Assembly (NCBI GenBank): GCA_964611335.1
Contig: CAZSXR010000003.1
Coordinates: 124,001-188,000, forward strand
DNA length: 64,000 nt
Source of the DNA: BOG-1112 sp964611335
GTDB lineage: Bacteria > Bdellovibrionota_B > Oligoflexia > Oligoflexales > Bog-1112
Direction of reading: 5' to 3'
Made by a program: the position numbers and the translations under genes. Each line of letters begins with the position of its first letter. Within the stretch, counting starts at the first letter, position 1. Positions 34,079 to 42,525 of this stretch are shown piece by piece. The notes below the pieces were generated by a model, which saw nothing but the letters and a program-made list of their open reading frames with translations, had not been told where the DNA came from and did no database searches.

Positions 34079-35908
34079 ATGATGAAACGTATTTATCTTT
34101 GTATTCTCTTCTTCTTTATGCAGCCTTGTTGCATTTATGCTTGGACCAGTTTCAGTATATATAGCAAGGGGCGTTATAATGAGAAGTCCTCTCATCTATC
34201 CTACGCGAATCCCGAAGCTCTGAAAGGCGGAACTTTACATCTTGCGTTTGAAGGATCCTTTGATTCTTTGAATATATATTCTGTTAAAGGTTACACGCCT
34301 TTTTATCTTCCCTCTGTGATTCAAACTTTAGGACAGAAGACACTCGATGAAAGTGATTCCTTTTATCCCCAAGTTGCGGAGGATTTCATCCTTGCGCCTG
34401 ATGGAAAGTCGATGAGGGTGCGTCTATTTAAGGATGCAAAATTTTCAGATGGACACCCTGTACGCAGTGAGGATCTCGCTTTTAGCTTTGCACTTTTAAG
34501 ATCCGAAGAAGCAGACCCACATTTTCGATCCTATTGGTCGGAGATTACGGAACTGAAGATTCTTTCTCCTTTAGAATGCGAATTAATATTCCGCAGACCT
34601 AGTCGAGAAATACCAGCTCTTGTTACGGAGATTCCCGTTCTACCTAAACACATCTACGAACGCGGACATTTCTCAAAAGATTTTGCATTCAAATTATTGG
34701 GCTCAGGTCCTTATATGCTTGAAAGAGTGGAAGCTCCGTCCAGACTTGTCTTTAAGCGCAACCCTGATTTCTGGGCTAAAGACCACGTGTTGAACAAGGG
34801 TCGTTATAATTTTGATCGCATAGTGATGGAGTTTTACAGAGATCAAACACCATTGGTGGAGGCATTCAAAAGAGGTTCTTTTGATTTCTACCCTGTGTAC
34901 ATTATGAAAACTTGGGAGAGGGACTTAGTTGGAGAGAAATTCAATAAACATTGGATTGTGAAAGAGTTATGGCCTCATCAAAGCAATCAGGGGGCTGCAG
35001 GCTACTATTTTAATTTGCGAAAAGTTCTTTTCCAAGATCCTAGAGTGCGAAAAGCGATCACACTTGCTTTTGATTTTCCTTGGACTAATAGAACCCTTTT
35101 TCATAATGAGTATTTGGAAAGTAAAAGTCTCTTTGAAAATTCTATCTACAAAGCAAAGGGTCTTCCTGACAAGAAGGAAAAAGCCTTCTTTCTATCTCTA
35201 CAAAAGCAGTTTCCGAATGCTATTCCTCAGGAACTATTTACGGAAGCAGCAGGTTATTTGGGAAAAGATCAAGATATTGAAAAACGGTTAAGTTTTGCTC
35301 GTGAGCTACTGAAAGACGCGGGCTATAGTTTTCAAAACGGTGTGTTGCGGGGGGCAAAGAATTCCTTGCATTTTCGTCTTTTACTGACCTCTCATTCTGG
35401 CTTGAGAATGGCAGAACCTTTTAAGAAAAATTTAGCAAGACTAGGGATTCGAATGGATCTTGAGTTTAAAGATAGACCTTCGTCTATACAGAAACTTTTG
35501 AACAGAGACTTTGACCTTATATCTTTCACCATCCCCTCTTCTTCTTCGCCAGGTCAGGAACTTATGGGATATTGGTCTTCAGCTGAAGCTGAGCAAAGTT
35601 ATTCTCGAAATCATACAGGTCTTAGTAACCCTGCAGTGGATAAAATTCTTGATCGGGTTGTGAGTTCAAGAACGCGTGAAGACTTGATCTTCTCTACTCG
35701 ATCTTTAGATAGACTGATCTACCACCTTCATCTTGCGGTTCCACAATGGTATGTCGATAAATACCGCGTTGCATTCTGGAACAGATTAGGACTCCCTTCG
35801 ACTCTGCCTTTGTATTTTTTTGAAAATGAAAGGATTGAATTTATGTGGTGGGATCCGCTTAAAGAGAAGCGATTGCAAGAGGCTATGAAGAAAGGTGAAG
35901 GAATTTGA
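34079..35908 (+). CDS. yejA: Periplasmic oligopeptide-binding protein YejA
   Basis: Substrate-binding component of a YejABEF-type peptide importer (in E. coli linked to microcin C uptake). A signal peptide (KRIYLCILFFFMQPCCIYA) precedes a family-5 binding fold of about 590 residues. Family marks are ALKGGTLHLAFEGSFDSLN near the mature N-terminus, LVFKRNPDFW in the middle and a late WWDPLK. I place the start at the first of two adjacent ATGs; the upstream TTG frame lacks a signal. The gene abuts yejB (next base), so the two are co-translated. The Shine-Dalgarno is weak, and the start region is shared with the divergent neighbour. Confidence 0.9.
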   Translation: MMKRIYLCILFFFMQPCCIYAWTSFSIYSKGRYNEKSSHLSYANPEALKGGTLHLAFEGSFDSLNIYSVKGYTPFYLPSVIQTLGQKTLDESDSFYPQVAEDFILAPDGKSMRVRLFKDAKFSDGHPVRSEDLAFSFALLRSEEADPHFRSYWSEITELKILSPLECELIFRRPSREIPALVTEIPVLPKHIYERGHFSKDFAFKLLGSGPYMLERVEAPSRLVFKRNPDFWAKDHVLNKGRYNFDRIVMEFYRDQTPLVEAFKRGSFDFYPVYIMKTWERDLVGEKFNKHWIVKELWPHQSNQGAAGYYFNLRKVLFQDPRVRKAITLAFDFPWTNRTLFHNEYLESKSLFENSIYKAKGLPDKKEKAFFLSLQKQFPNAIPQELFTEAAGYLGKDQDIEKRLSFARELLKDAGYSFQNGVLRGAKNSLHFRLLLTSHSGLRMAEPFKKNLARLGIRMDLEFKDRPSSIQKLLNRDFDLISFTIPSSSSPGQELMGYWSSAEAEQSYSRNHTGLSNPAVDKILDRVVSSRTREDLIFSTRSLDRLIYHLHLAVPQWYVDKYRVAFWNRLGLPSTLPLYFFENERIEFMWWDPLKEKRLQEAMKKGEGI

Positions 35909-36982
35909 ATGGGGGCTTATTTACTCAAAAGGATCTTGCTTTTTTTCCCAACACTTCTCGGGGTCATTTGCGTGAATTTTGCTTTGATCCAGATTCTCCC
36001 TGGAGGACCTTTAGAACAGTCTCTCTCAGATGCTTTTTTAGGAAGGAAAGTTGAAGGAGAACGAGTTTCTGAGTGGGGTCTTTCTTTTAAAAAAGAAAGC
36101 TATGACCGGGACAGCATGGAAGCTTTAAAAAAGCACTATGATTTTGACAAACCTTTTTGGCAGCGTTTTCTGAAAGAAATTTATAGACTTCTCAGTTTTG
36201 ATTTTGGGGACTCCTACTTTTTTCATAAGAGTGTGCTTGAACTTATAAAAGAGAAATTACCTGTAAGTCTTATTTTGGGCTTTCTCGTTTTTTTTCTGAC
36301 TTATGCGATATCTATTCCGCTTGGTGTTATGCGTGCACTACTCAGTGGGTCTTTTTTAGAAAGCATTATAGGAAGTCTGTGCGTTTTCTTGCATTCGATT
36401 CCCACCTTTGCCTTGGGTGTTTTGCTGATCGTTTTGTTGGGTGGGGGTTCCTTCTGGCAAATTTTTCCTATCAAGGGACTTGTTTCGGAACACTTTTCGG
36501 ATTTGAGTTTTTGGGAAAAGGTGAAGGACTTCCTTCATCATTTATGTCTTCCTGCTCTGTGTTTAAGCTCGGGAACTTTAGTTTTCATGAGTACGTTGAC
36601 AAAGAATTCCATACTGGATCAATCGAAGCTTGAGTATGTACGCATGGCACGCTTGAAAGGTGTCTCGGAGAGAAGTATTGTGATGAAACACATACTACGT
36701 AATGCCGCCCTTCCGCTTGTTGCAGGTTTCGGAATTCAATTTCTTGGAATTTTTTTGAGTTCAGGACTCCTGATTGAAACAGTGTTCTCTTTAGATGGTA
36801 TGGGTTTGTTATTTTACGAATCTATCGTGCATAGGGACTATCCTCTTGTAATGGCGAACGTTTATCTACTCTCGTGTTTGCTGATTACAGTCAATTTAAT
36901 CACGGATCTCGTTTATGTCTTGCTTGATCCGCGGGTGGACTTGTTTGCAGAAGAGAGTCCTATTGAAAGAAAAGTTCTTTGA
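35909..36982 (+). CDS. yejB: Peptide ABC transporter permease YejB
   Basis: A 357-residue inner-membrane permease that pairs with YejE. It begins with the DppB/YejB-type AYLLKRILLFFPTLLGVICVNF and keeps LPGGPLEQSL; the EAA loop region is EYVRMARLKGVSERSIVMKH. About six membrane helices are evident. It starts at the base after the yejA stop. In E. coli the order is yejABEF; here yejE is not downstream on this strand. Its final codons begin a short tandem repeat that continues into the intergenic region. Confidence 0.93.
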   Translation: MGAYLLKRILLFFPTLLGVICVNFALIQILPGGPLEQSLSDAFLGRKVEGERVSEWGLSFKKESYDRDSMEALKKHYDFDKPFWQRFLKEIYRLLSFDFGDSYFFHKSVLELIKEKLPVSLILGFLVFFLTYAISIPLGVMRALLSGSFLESIIGSLCVFLHSIPTFALGVLLIVLLGGGSFWQIFPIKGLVSEHFSDLSFWEKVKDFLHHLCLPALCLSSGTLVFMSTLTKNSILDQSKLEYVRMARLKGVSERSIVMKHILRNAALPLVAGFGIQFLGIFLSSGLLIETVFSLDGMGLLFYESIVHRDYPLVMANVYLLSCLLITVNLITDLVYVLLDPRVDLFAEESPIERKVL

Positions 36983-37003
36983 AGTTTCTTGAAGTTCTCT
37001 GAA
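36974..37003 (+). repeat. Three tandem 10-base units at the yejB end
   Basis: GTTCTTTGAA, GTTTCTTGAA and GTTCTCTGAA follow each other, spanning the yejB stop. They look like a small slippage-prone repeat; no function is evident. Confidence 0.5.
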
Positions 37004-37047
37004 GTAAAAAGGTCTTTAAAGTTCAAAACGACCTATTAAAATTTCTT

Positions 37048-37053
37048 TTGACA
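37048..37053 (+). promoter_or_regulatory. Possible -35 element upstream of the H1-like gene
   Basis: TTGACA occurs in the AT-rich 270-base region between yejB and the H1-like gene, with only a weak TAACCT 17 bases later. A stronger TATGAT occurs further down without a good partner. The true promoter is uncertain. Confidence 0.25.
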
Positions 37054-37256
37054 AATAATTTATCCTCTCTTAACCTAAATAAATTGAAATTAAGTTTTGA
37101 AAAATGAAAAAAAAGAATGATGTTGAAACTTTTTTTTGTTAAATAGTGATAGAGACTGATCTTGTTTGTGTTATGATGAAATCAGTTGGGTAGATTGATA
37201 AAGGTTCTCATCCCAATTTTGGGTTAAGACATATAACATTTTTGAGGAGGATGGCT

Positions 37257-37490
37257 TTGGCAAAGAAAGCTAAGCGCGCAAAAAAGAAAACAGGTAAGAA
37301 AAAAGCTAGCAAGAAAAAAACCCGCAAAACTGCAAAAAAAGCAGGCAAAAAAGCTGGTAAGAAAAAAGCTGGCAAGAAAGCAAAGAAAAAAGCTGGTAAA
37401 AAAGCTGGCAAGAAAAAAGCTGGTAAAAAGCGTAGAAGAAAAGCTTCTAAAAAAGCTATGCCAGAATCCATGGACATGGGTGGAATGTAA
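37257..37490 (+). CDS. Lysine/alanine-rich histone H1-like protein
   Basis: A 77-residue protein of which more than half is Lys, with AKK, AGKK and ASKK repeats and a final MPESMDMGGM tail. It resembles the eukaryotic H1 C-terminal tail, chlamydial Hc1/Hc2 and AlgP-type proteins, which bind and compact DNA. The start choice matters: AGGAGG runs directly into an in-frame ATG, too close for use, whereas a TTG two codons later lies six bases after the AGGAGG and gives an MAKKAKRAKK start. A strong terminator follows. It sits between yejB and the reversed yejE. Confidence 0.8.
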   Translation: MAKKAKRAKKKTGKKKASKKKTRKTAKKAGKKAGKKKAGKKAKKKAGKKAGKKKAGKKRRRKASKKAMPESMDMGGM

Positions 37491-37541
37491 TCGAATCTTC
37501 GGATTTGATCATTCTTCGTTTCTAAAAAAACCGGAAATCGA

Positions 37542-37587
37542 GAGGCGGGAGCTAACTCCGTAGAAATACGGGGTCAGCCCTCGCCTC
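37542..37587. terminator. Strong hairpin terminator after the H1-like gene
   Basis: A stem of about 21 pairs with two mismatches and a GAAA loop is followed by TTCTGTTTT. It separates the H1-like gene from the convergent yejE and may serve both. Confidence 0.75.
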
Positions 37588-37628
37588 TTCTGTTTTATCG
37601 ACAGATTGGTCGACTTGTCCGACGTCTT

Positions 37629-38642
37629 TCAATGTCTGGGATCGAGAGCATCTCTAAACCCTTCACTTATAAAATTCAGAAGAAGCACAGTGAGACTCAG
37701 TGTGCAAAAACTGCTTAGTAGTATCCACCAACAGGAAAGGTGAGCCTTTCCTTGCAGTAGGAGTTCTCCTAAACTGGGGTAGGAACTGGGAAGGCCTAGT
37801 CCTAGAAAATCTAAAGATGCAAGACAAGTGATAGCAGTTGACACACGAATAGGAAAATAACTCAGAAGAGGACCCAGTGCATTGGGAAGCATATGGTTCA
37901 AAACGATGTAAGTGTGAGAAGCTCCTAGTTGTTTTGCACAAGTTACGAAGTCAAGTTGGCGGATACGTAAAAACTCTACACGAGCGTAATCTGCAAAAGT
38001 CATCCATCCTGTCAAACACATAAAGAGGAGAAGCAGAAGGTAAGAGGGTTCAAAAAGAGAATGGAAGATCAAAAGAATAAACAGTTCAGGTATTGAAGAA
38101 ATAATTTCGGTAAATCTCTGACCTAAAATATCGAAGCGTGCTCCTCTGTACATTTCTAAAGAAGCGAAAGCAATTCCTAAACAGGCTCCGATCGAAGCAA
38201 CAAGAAGACCTAAAAGTAAAGAGAGACGAAATCCGTAAAACAAGCGTGCAAATACATCACGTGCGCGGTCATCGGTTCCAAGAAGGTGACGAGAATCAGG
38301 TGCAGAAGGAGTAGGTTCTGTGAGTTCCCAATCGATGGTAGAGGGGCCGAAACGAACGGGACTCCAAAGTATCCAACCTTCTTTCTCAATACGGCTTATC
38401 AATCGTTTTTCGGAATAGTGAGTTTCAGTTTCATAATTTTCACCGAATGTAGATGCGGGATAATTTTTGAGAAAAGGAGCATAGAAGTTGCCTTTATAAG
38501 AGAGAAGGAGAGGGCGATCATTGCAGACAAGTTCTGCAAAGAAGGAAATCAAAAGGCAGGTGCCTAGAATAAAAAGACTCCTAAATCCTTTTTTGTGAAG
38601 TTTGAAATAGGAGATGCGTCGTTTCAAAAGTGATGAGACCAC
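37629..38642 (-). CDS. yejE: Peptide ABC transporter permease YejE
   Basis: A 337-residue permease of the YejE/DppC class: one N-terminal helix, a long periplasmic part containing HLLGTDDRARDVFARLFYG, then five helices with the EAA-type loop DFVTCAKQLGASHTYIVLNH. It is the natural partner of YejB but lies on the opposite strand, convergent with and separated from yejAB by the H1-like gene. No YejF-type ATPase is in this window. This indicates rearrangement of the yej operon rather than loss of the system. Confidence 0.9.
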   Translation of the reverse strand: MVSSLLKRRISYFKLHKKGFRSLFILGTCLLISFFAELVCNDRPLLLSYKGNFYAPFLKNYPASTFGENYETETHYSEKRLISRIEKEGWILWSPVRFGPSTIDWELTEPTPSAPDSRHLLGTDDRARDVFARLFYGFRLSLLLGLLVASIGACLGIAFASLEMYRGARFDILGQRFTEIISSIPELFILLIFHSLFEPSYLLLLLFMCLTGWMTFADYARVEFLRIRQLDFVTCAKQLGASHTYIVLNHMLPNALGPLLSYFPIRVSTAITCLASLDFLGLGLPSSYPSLGELLLQGKAHLSCWWILLSSFCTLSLTVLLLNFISEGFRDALDPRH

Positions 38643-38804
38643 GGCGTGCCTTAATCTAAAAGGACTTTCAGTCCATTAGGAATCGAAAGACGGGAGTCAA
38701 GTTATCATATAAAGAGAGCCACAATTTTATCAAGAGAGGAGTTTTATCGAAGAATGAAATCCTGATTTGCAAGTCTGTGTAGAAACAAAGCAAAAGGAGA
38801 AACT

Positions 38805-39491
38805 ATGTTCATAACTTTCCCAGAGCTAGTACGTTGTGCGCGAGCTTATCAAGAAGAAAAGCTTGCACTTTTAGCTCACCGTTACTTTGGAAGTGGGGAA
38901 CCTCTAAGAACTCGTACTCAGTTTGAAGATATGTTGGTCAAAGCAGGAATCATACTCTGCTATGAAACAAGTTTGGATAACACGGGTACTTTAATGATGA
39001 GGGAGGAAAGGGGACTTAAAAGTCCCATTTTTTATGTGAAAAAGGATCTCGACTGGATGGAACAAAAGTTTCTAATTGCAAATCTTTTAGGGAGGGTTTT
39101 TTTTGATTCCCATATGAAACGTTCTTACGCCTATTCTAAAATTCAGGGCGTAAAAGAAATACAATCTCCGTATGAACGCTTTCTCCAGAGCAAGCGTCCA
39201 TGGAGCACGGAGAAGTTGGTGTGTGCAAAAAAAGTTGAATGGCTGGCGGATGAGTTTGCAGGAGCCTTTTTGCTTCCCAAAGCCTGGTTGCGTAACTTTG
39301 TTGAAGAGGAAAAAGACCCCTTGCGCATTGCTGCGTATTTTTCCGTATCCCTCGACTTCTTACACGCTCGCATCAAGCACATACGACACAAGCACAAAGT
39401 AGACTCTTTATACTCTGGATACGGCATGCTTCGGAAATTCCCTTCGAAGTTGCATTCGAAAAGTTCTCCGAGCCACGAATCTTCCTTCTAA
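38805..39491 (+). CDS. ImmA/IrrE-like protein lacking the zinc-binding motif
   Basis: A 228-residue protein aligned by eye with ImmA/IrrE metallopeptidases. The helix that should carry HELGH reads LIANLLGRVFF (about residues 89-99), so both histidines and the glutamate are gone. The later family helix is kept as EWLADEFAGAFLLPKAWL (about residue 145), followed by the usual small helix with VSLDFLHARI. Such proteins normally cleave repressors; here catalysis is not expected, so it may be a regulatory or binding relic. It is preceded by a GGAG and flanked by yejE (divergent) and acetoacetyl-CoA synthetase. The family call is moderate. Confidence 0.6.
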   Translation: MFITFPELVRCARAYQEEKLALLAHRYFGSGEPLRTRTQFEDMLVKAGIILCYETSLDNTGTLMMREERGLKSPIFYVKKDLDWMEQKFLIANLLGRVFFDSHMKRSYAYSKIQGVKEIQSPYERFLQSKRPWSTEKLVCAKKVEWLADEFAGAFLLPKAWLRNFVEEEKDPLRIAAYFSVSLDFLHARIKHIRHKHKVDSLYSGYGMLRKFPSKLHSKSSPSHESSF

Positions 39492-39600
39492 ACTTTCTTT
39501 CCGAGACTCCACGCCGATAATTCAGTAAACTTTCTTCGGTGGTGGAGCTCCGTCCCACAGTGGAACTCCTTCGACATCCTAATGACCCTCGGAGATTTTC

Positions 39601-41532
39601 ATGTCGATCATCTATATCCCTTCGAAAGACTCTCTAGAAAAAAGTTCACTCTACCAATTCGCCCAATACGCAAGTGAGAGAACAGCGCAAGATCTTTATA
39701 CTTGGGAGAAACTTTATGCTTGGTCCATCACAGATCTCTGCTCTTTTTGGCAACTCTGCAGTGAGTGGGTTCAAATCCGTTGGATACAAAGTCCAGACCG
39801 TTCTTATTTTCCACCAGCTCCGTCCAAGATGCTCGGAGCAAAATGGTTTCCGGGTGGAACTCTTAATTTCTGTCAGAACCTTCTTCCTTCTCCCGACAAC
39901 CGTGTGATCATCCACTCACTCAGCGAAATTTCTGAAAGTAAAATCACAGCACGACAACTTCATAACGAGGTGGCAAAAATTGCCTACCATCTTAAACAAA
40001 AAGGTATTCGCAAGAACGATGTTGTATGCGGGGTTTTAAGCAATTCCTATCACGCAATCGTTGCAATGCTTGCGACTACATCTATAGGTGCGATATGGGC
40101 TTCGTGCTCTCCTGACTTTGGAGCGGATGCAATCCTCGATCGTTTTGCTCAGATAAAACCAACTTATGCATTTTTCACACAGTCCTATGTGTACAAATCT
40201 CAACATATAGACTGTTCTGAAAACATAGAAAAAGTTTTGGAAAAACTACCCACTCTCAAATCCAGTATGTGCATTGAGAGTGAATATGAAAGCATTGTAG
40301 GTTCAGCCGAAAGTAATCAAAAATTAACGCCTCTATATATAGAATTTCAAGAAACGTCTTTTGACCATCCGGCCTACATACTTTTCTCCTCAGGGACCAC
40401 GGGTGTACCCAAATGCATAGTGCACGGAGCAGGGGGAACTTTGCTTCAACATAAGAAAGAACACATCCTTCATACGGATCTCGGAGCTAAAGACAGACTC
40501 TTCTTTTTTACAACGTGCGGTTGGATGATGTGGAATTGGATGGTCTCCGTCCTGTCGTGCGGAAGCAGTCTTGTTACTTACGACGGTTCTCCACGTTTTG
40601 CAAAACAGGGGCTATGGGAATTTGTAGACAGATATGAAGTCACAGTTTTTGGAACCAGTCCTAAATTTATATCCCTGTGTATGAACGATTCACCGAAAGA
40701 AGATTTCGAATTCAGACAACTTCGCAACATTCTTTCAACCGGCTCTCCTCTATTACCCGAGCATTTCGAATGGCTCGGAGCTCACGTGAAAGCAGATATT
40801 CCAATCTCTTCTATTTCTGGAGGAACAGACATCATCTCCTGCTTTATGTTAGGCAATCCGATGCTTCCTGTTTACTCTGGAGAAATTCAAAGCCCAGGTC
40901 TCGGTATGGCGATCACTTCCTTCGATGAAAGTGGGAAAGAAGTAGGACGGAGCAAAGGGGAATTGGTTTGCACCAAACCTTTTGTCAGCATGCCGCTTTA
41001 TTTTTTGAATGATCCCGATGGAGTCAAATACAGAAATACGTACTTTTCAAAATTTCCAAATCTAAAAAGAGAAGTCTGGTGCCACGGAGACTTCATTTCT
41101 ATCTCGGAGCACGGAGGTATCATTGTGCATGGACGGAGCGATGCAACTTTGAATCCAGGAGGTGTGCGCATCGGCACTTCGGAAATCTACCGTTGTGTAG
41201 AAACGCTCCCTGAAATCGAAGATTCGTTGGCTATCAGCTACGAGATAGAAAAAGGAGATCCCGTCATTCTGCTTTTTGTAAAACCGAGTGAGGGTGTGCA
41301 ATGGAACAAATCCTTGGATGACAAGATTAAAAAAACACTTCGAAGCAAACTCAGTCCCCGACATGTGCCTTACAAAATCATGTCGGTGAAAGATATTCCC
41401 TACACCCGAAATGGGAAAAAAATGGAGCTTGCTGCAAGCCGTGCTTTTTGTGGATTGGAAGTTCCCAATGTCAGTGCGCTGGCAAATCCACACTGTCTCG
41501 AAGAATATTCACGCATTCATGAACACATTTGA
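39601..41532 (+). CDS. Acetoacetyl-CoA synthetase
   Basis: An AMP-forming ligase of 643 residues that activates acetoacetate to its CoA ester, linking ketone bodies or PHB breakdown to central metabolism. It contains the P-loop block LFSSGTTGVPKCIVHG, WMMWNWMVS, the GGTDIISCF motif, HGRSDATLNPGGVRIG, and the C-terminal catalytic Lys in TRNGKKMELAASR. Length and the long N-terminal part (KMLGAKWFPGGTLNFCQN) match AACS rather than acetyl-CoA synthetase. The start follows a GGAG. It is convergent with the HD protein gene, overlapping by 16 bases. Confidence 0.93.
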   Translation: MSIIYIPSKDSLEKSSLYQFAQYASERTAQDLYTWEKLYAWSITDLCSFWQLCSEWVQIRWIQSPDRSYFPPAPSKMLGAKWFPGGTLNFCQNLLPSPDNRVIIHSLSEISESKITARQLHNEVAKIAYHLKQKGIRKNDVVCGVLSNSYHAIVAMLATTSIGAIWASCSPDFGADAILDRFAQIKPTYAFFTQSYVYKSQHIDCSENIEKVLEKLPTLKSSMCIESEYESIVGSAESNQKLTPLYIEFQETSFDHPAYILFSSGTTGVPKCIVHGAGGTLLQHKKEHILHTDLGAKDRLFFFTTCGWMMWNWMVSVLSCGSSLVTYDGSPRFAKQGLWEFVDRYEVTVFGTSPKFISLCMNDSPKEDFEFRQLRNILSTGSPLLPEHFEWLGAHVKADIPISSISGGTDIISCFMLGNPMLPVYSGEIQSPGLGMAITSFDESGKEVGRSKGELVCTKPFVSMPLYFLNDPDGVKYRNTYFSKFPNLKREVWCHGDFISISEHGGIIVHGRSDATLNPGGVRIGTSEIYRCVETLPEIEDSLAISYEIEKGDPVILLFVKPSEGVQWNKSLDDKIKKTLRSKLSPRHVPYKIMSVKDIPYTRNGKKMELAASRAFCGLEVPNVSALANPHCLEEYSRIHEHI

Positions 41533-42062
41533 TCTAAAAGAAGAACGTAACTTTCTAAGTTCGGAACTTCAAAATCTACCTTCTTCGCAGCATCGTCAAA
41601 ATGTCGGATCTTAATAAAATCTTTGAATAAACTATGACTTTCAAAGTCATTCATCTCTTCCGTGTTCATAAACCCACCTTGATAAGCCAGCGTTTGCTGA
41701 CTCGCTTCCGATAAAGTTCCTCTGTAAGCATCAAACTTCGAAACAAGATAGCGCTTTGCCGCGACATGAGAGGCTACCAATTCATAAACTTCTTTTTTGA
41801 ACCCTAGCTTCTTTAAAAACTCTGCTCCGACCTGCTCATGGTCCATGACTCCGAGCTTCCCCATTCTCTGCGCACCCTCAATCATGTGTCCGATATCGTG
41901 CAGGAGTGCAGCAACAATTAAGGAGCTATTTTCTGAATCATATTGTTTTGCAAAGTGAGCCGCTTGCAAAGCGTGTTCGAGTTGAGAGACGGGTTCACCG
42001 ATATAACCCCTTTCGCTGGCTTTGCTCAAAATTTCAAATACCGTCTTCGTAGCATCTTTCAT
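41517..42062 (-). CDS. HD-domain protein of the PhnZ/TmpB type
   Basis: A 181-residue HD-superfamily protein. Visible are YIGEPVSQLEHALQAA (about residue 20), AALLHDIGHMIEG (His-Asp pair), HEQVGAEFLKKLGF and LVASHVAAKRYL, giving the diiron ligand set of PhnZ-like oxygenases; the Y-x-G-E segment matches the substrate-recognition Tyr/Glu of PhnZ. PhnZ oxidises 2-amino-1-hydroxyethylphosphonate, TmpB a methylated analogue. No PhnY or phosphonate transporter is near, so the substrate here is open. I prefer the second ATG, which lies five bases after GAGG, over one five codons earlier. Confidence 0.8.
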   Translation of the reverse strand: MKDATKTVFEILSKASERGYIGEPVSQLEHALQAAHFAKQYDSENSSLIVAALLHDIGHMIEGAQRMGKLGVMDHEQVGAEFLKKLGFKKEVYELVASHVAAKRYLVSKFDAYRGTLSEASQQTLAYQGGFMNTEEMNDFESHSLFKDFIKIRHFDDAAKKVDFEVPNLESYVLLLDQMCS

Positions 42063-42123
42063 AAAAACCTCGTCCATTCATGAATCATCTTTCCTTTTTC
42101 ACCAGGAATAGTATGAGAGGGGC

Positions 42124-42525
42124 ATGAGTTTGAGAATCAACATTGCAAAATATCCCGTATTTATGAAGATTGGCTACTATGTCGGCGAACGTATACGCGG
42201 ACAAGAGGTCCTTGTTTCCCTCACAGTGGAACTGGTGAAGCCAAGCTTTGACATTTGTGATAATTTAGAGAAAACAACGAATTACGCAGAGATTTTAGAA
42301 AAAGTCGACGCCACTCTACGCGACAAAGAAATGAAGCTTATAGAAACGGCGGTTGAAAACTTAGGTCAGGCTTTATTAGAGGCCTTTCCTCAGATCGCAA
42401 ATGTCAATCTAACCATAGAGAAACCTATACTTCCCGATGGAATAGGGCGAGGCGCACGTGTGAGTGTGTCCTGCGATTTTAAAAGGATGCAATATGAGCA
42501 GAAAACTGATCCTTACTTTAGGTGA
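42124..42525 (+). CDS. folB: Dihydroneopterin aldolase family protein
   Basis: FolB cleaves dihydroneopterin to hydroxymethyl-dihydropterin in folate synthesis. The 133-residue protein shows DNLEKTTNYAEILEKV (family: YADTLDYAxI-type block), KLIETAVENLGQALLEAFP, and TIEKPILPDGIG near the C-terminus with the catalytic-lysine position in EKP. GAGGGG precedes the ATG. It overlaps the next gene and forms the run folB-pdxA-uvrA-like. No other folate genes are nearby. Confidence 0.88.
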   Translation: MSLRINIAKYPVFMKIGYYVGERIRGQEVLVSLTVELVKPSFDICDNLEKTTNYAEILEKVDATLRDKEMKLIETAVENLGQALLEAFPQIANVNLTIEKPILPDGIGRGARVSVSCDFKRMQYEQKTDPYFR

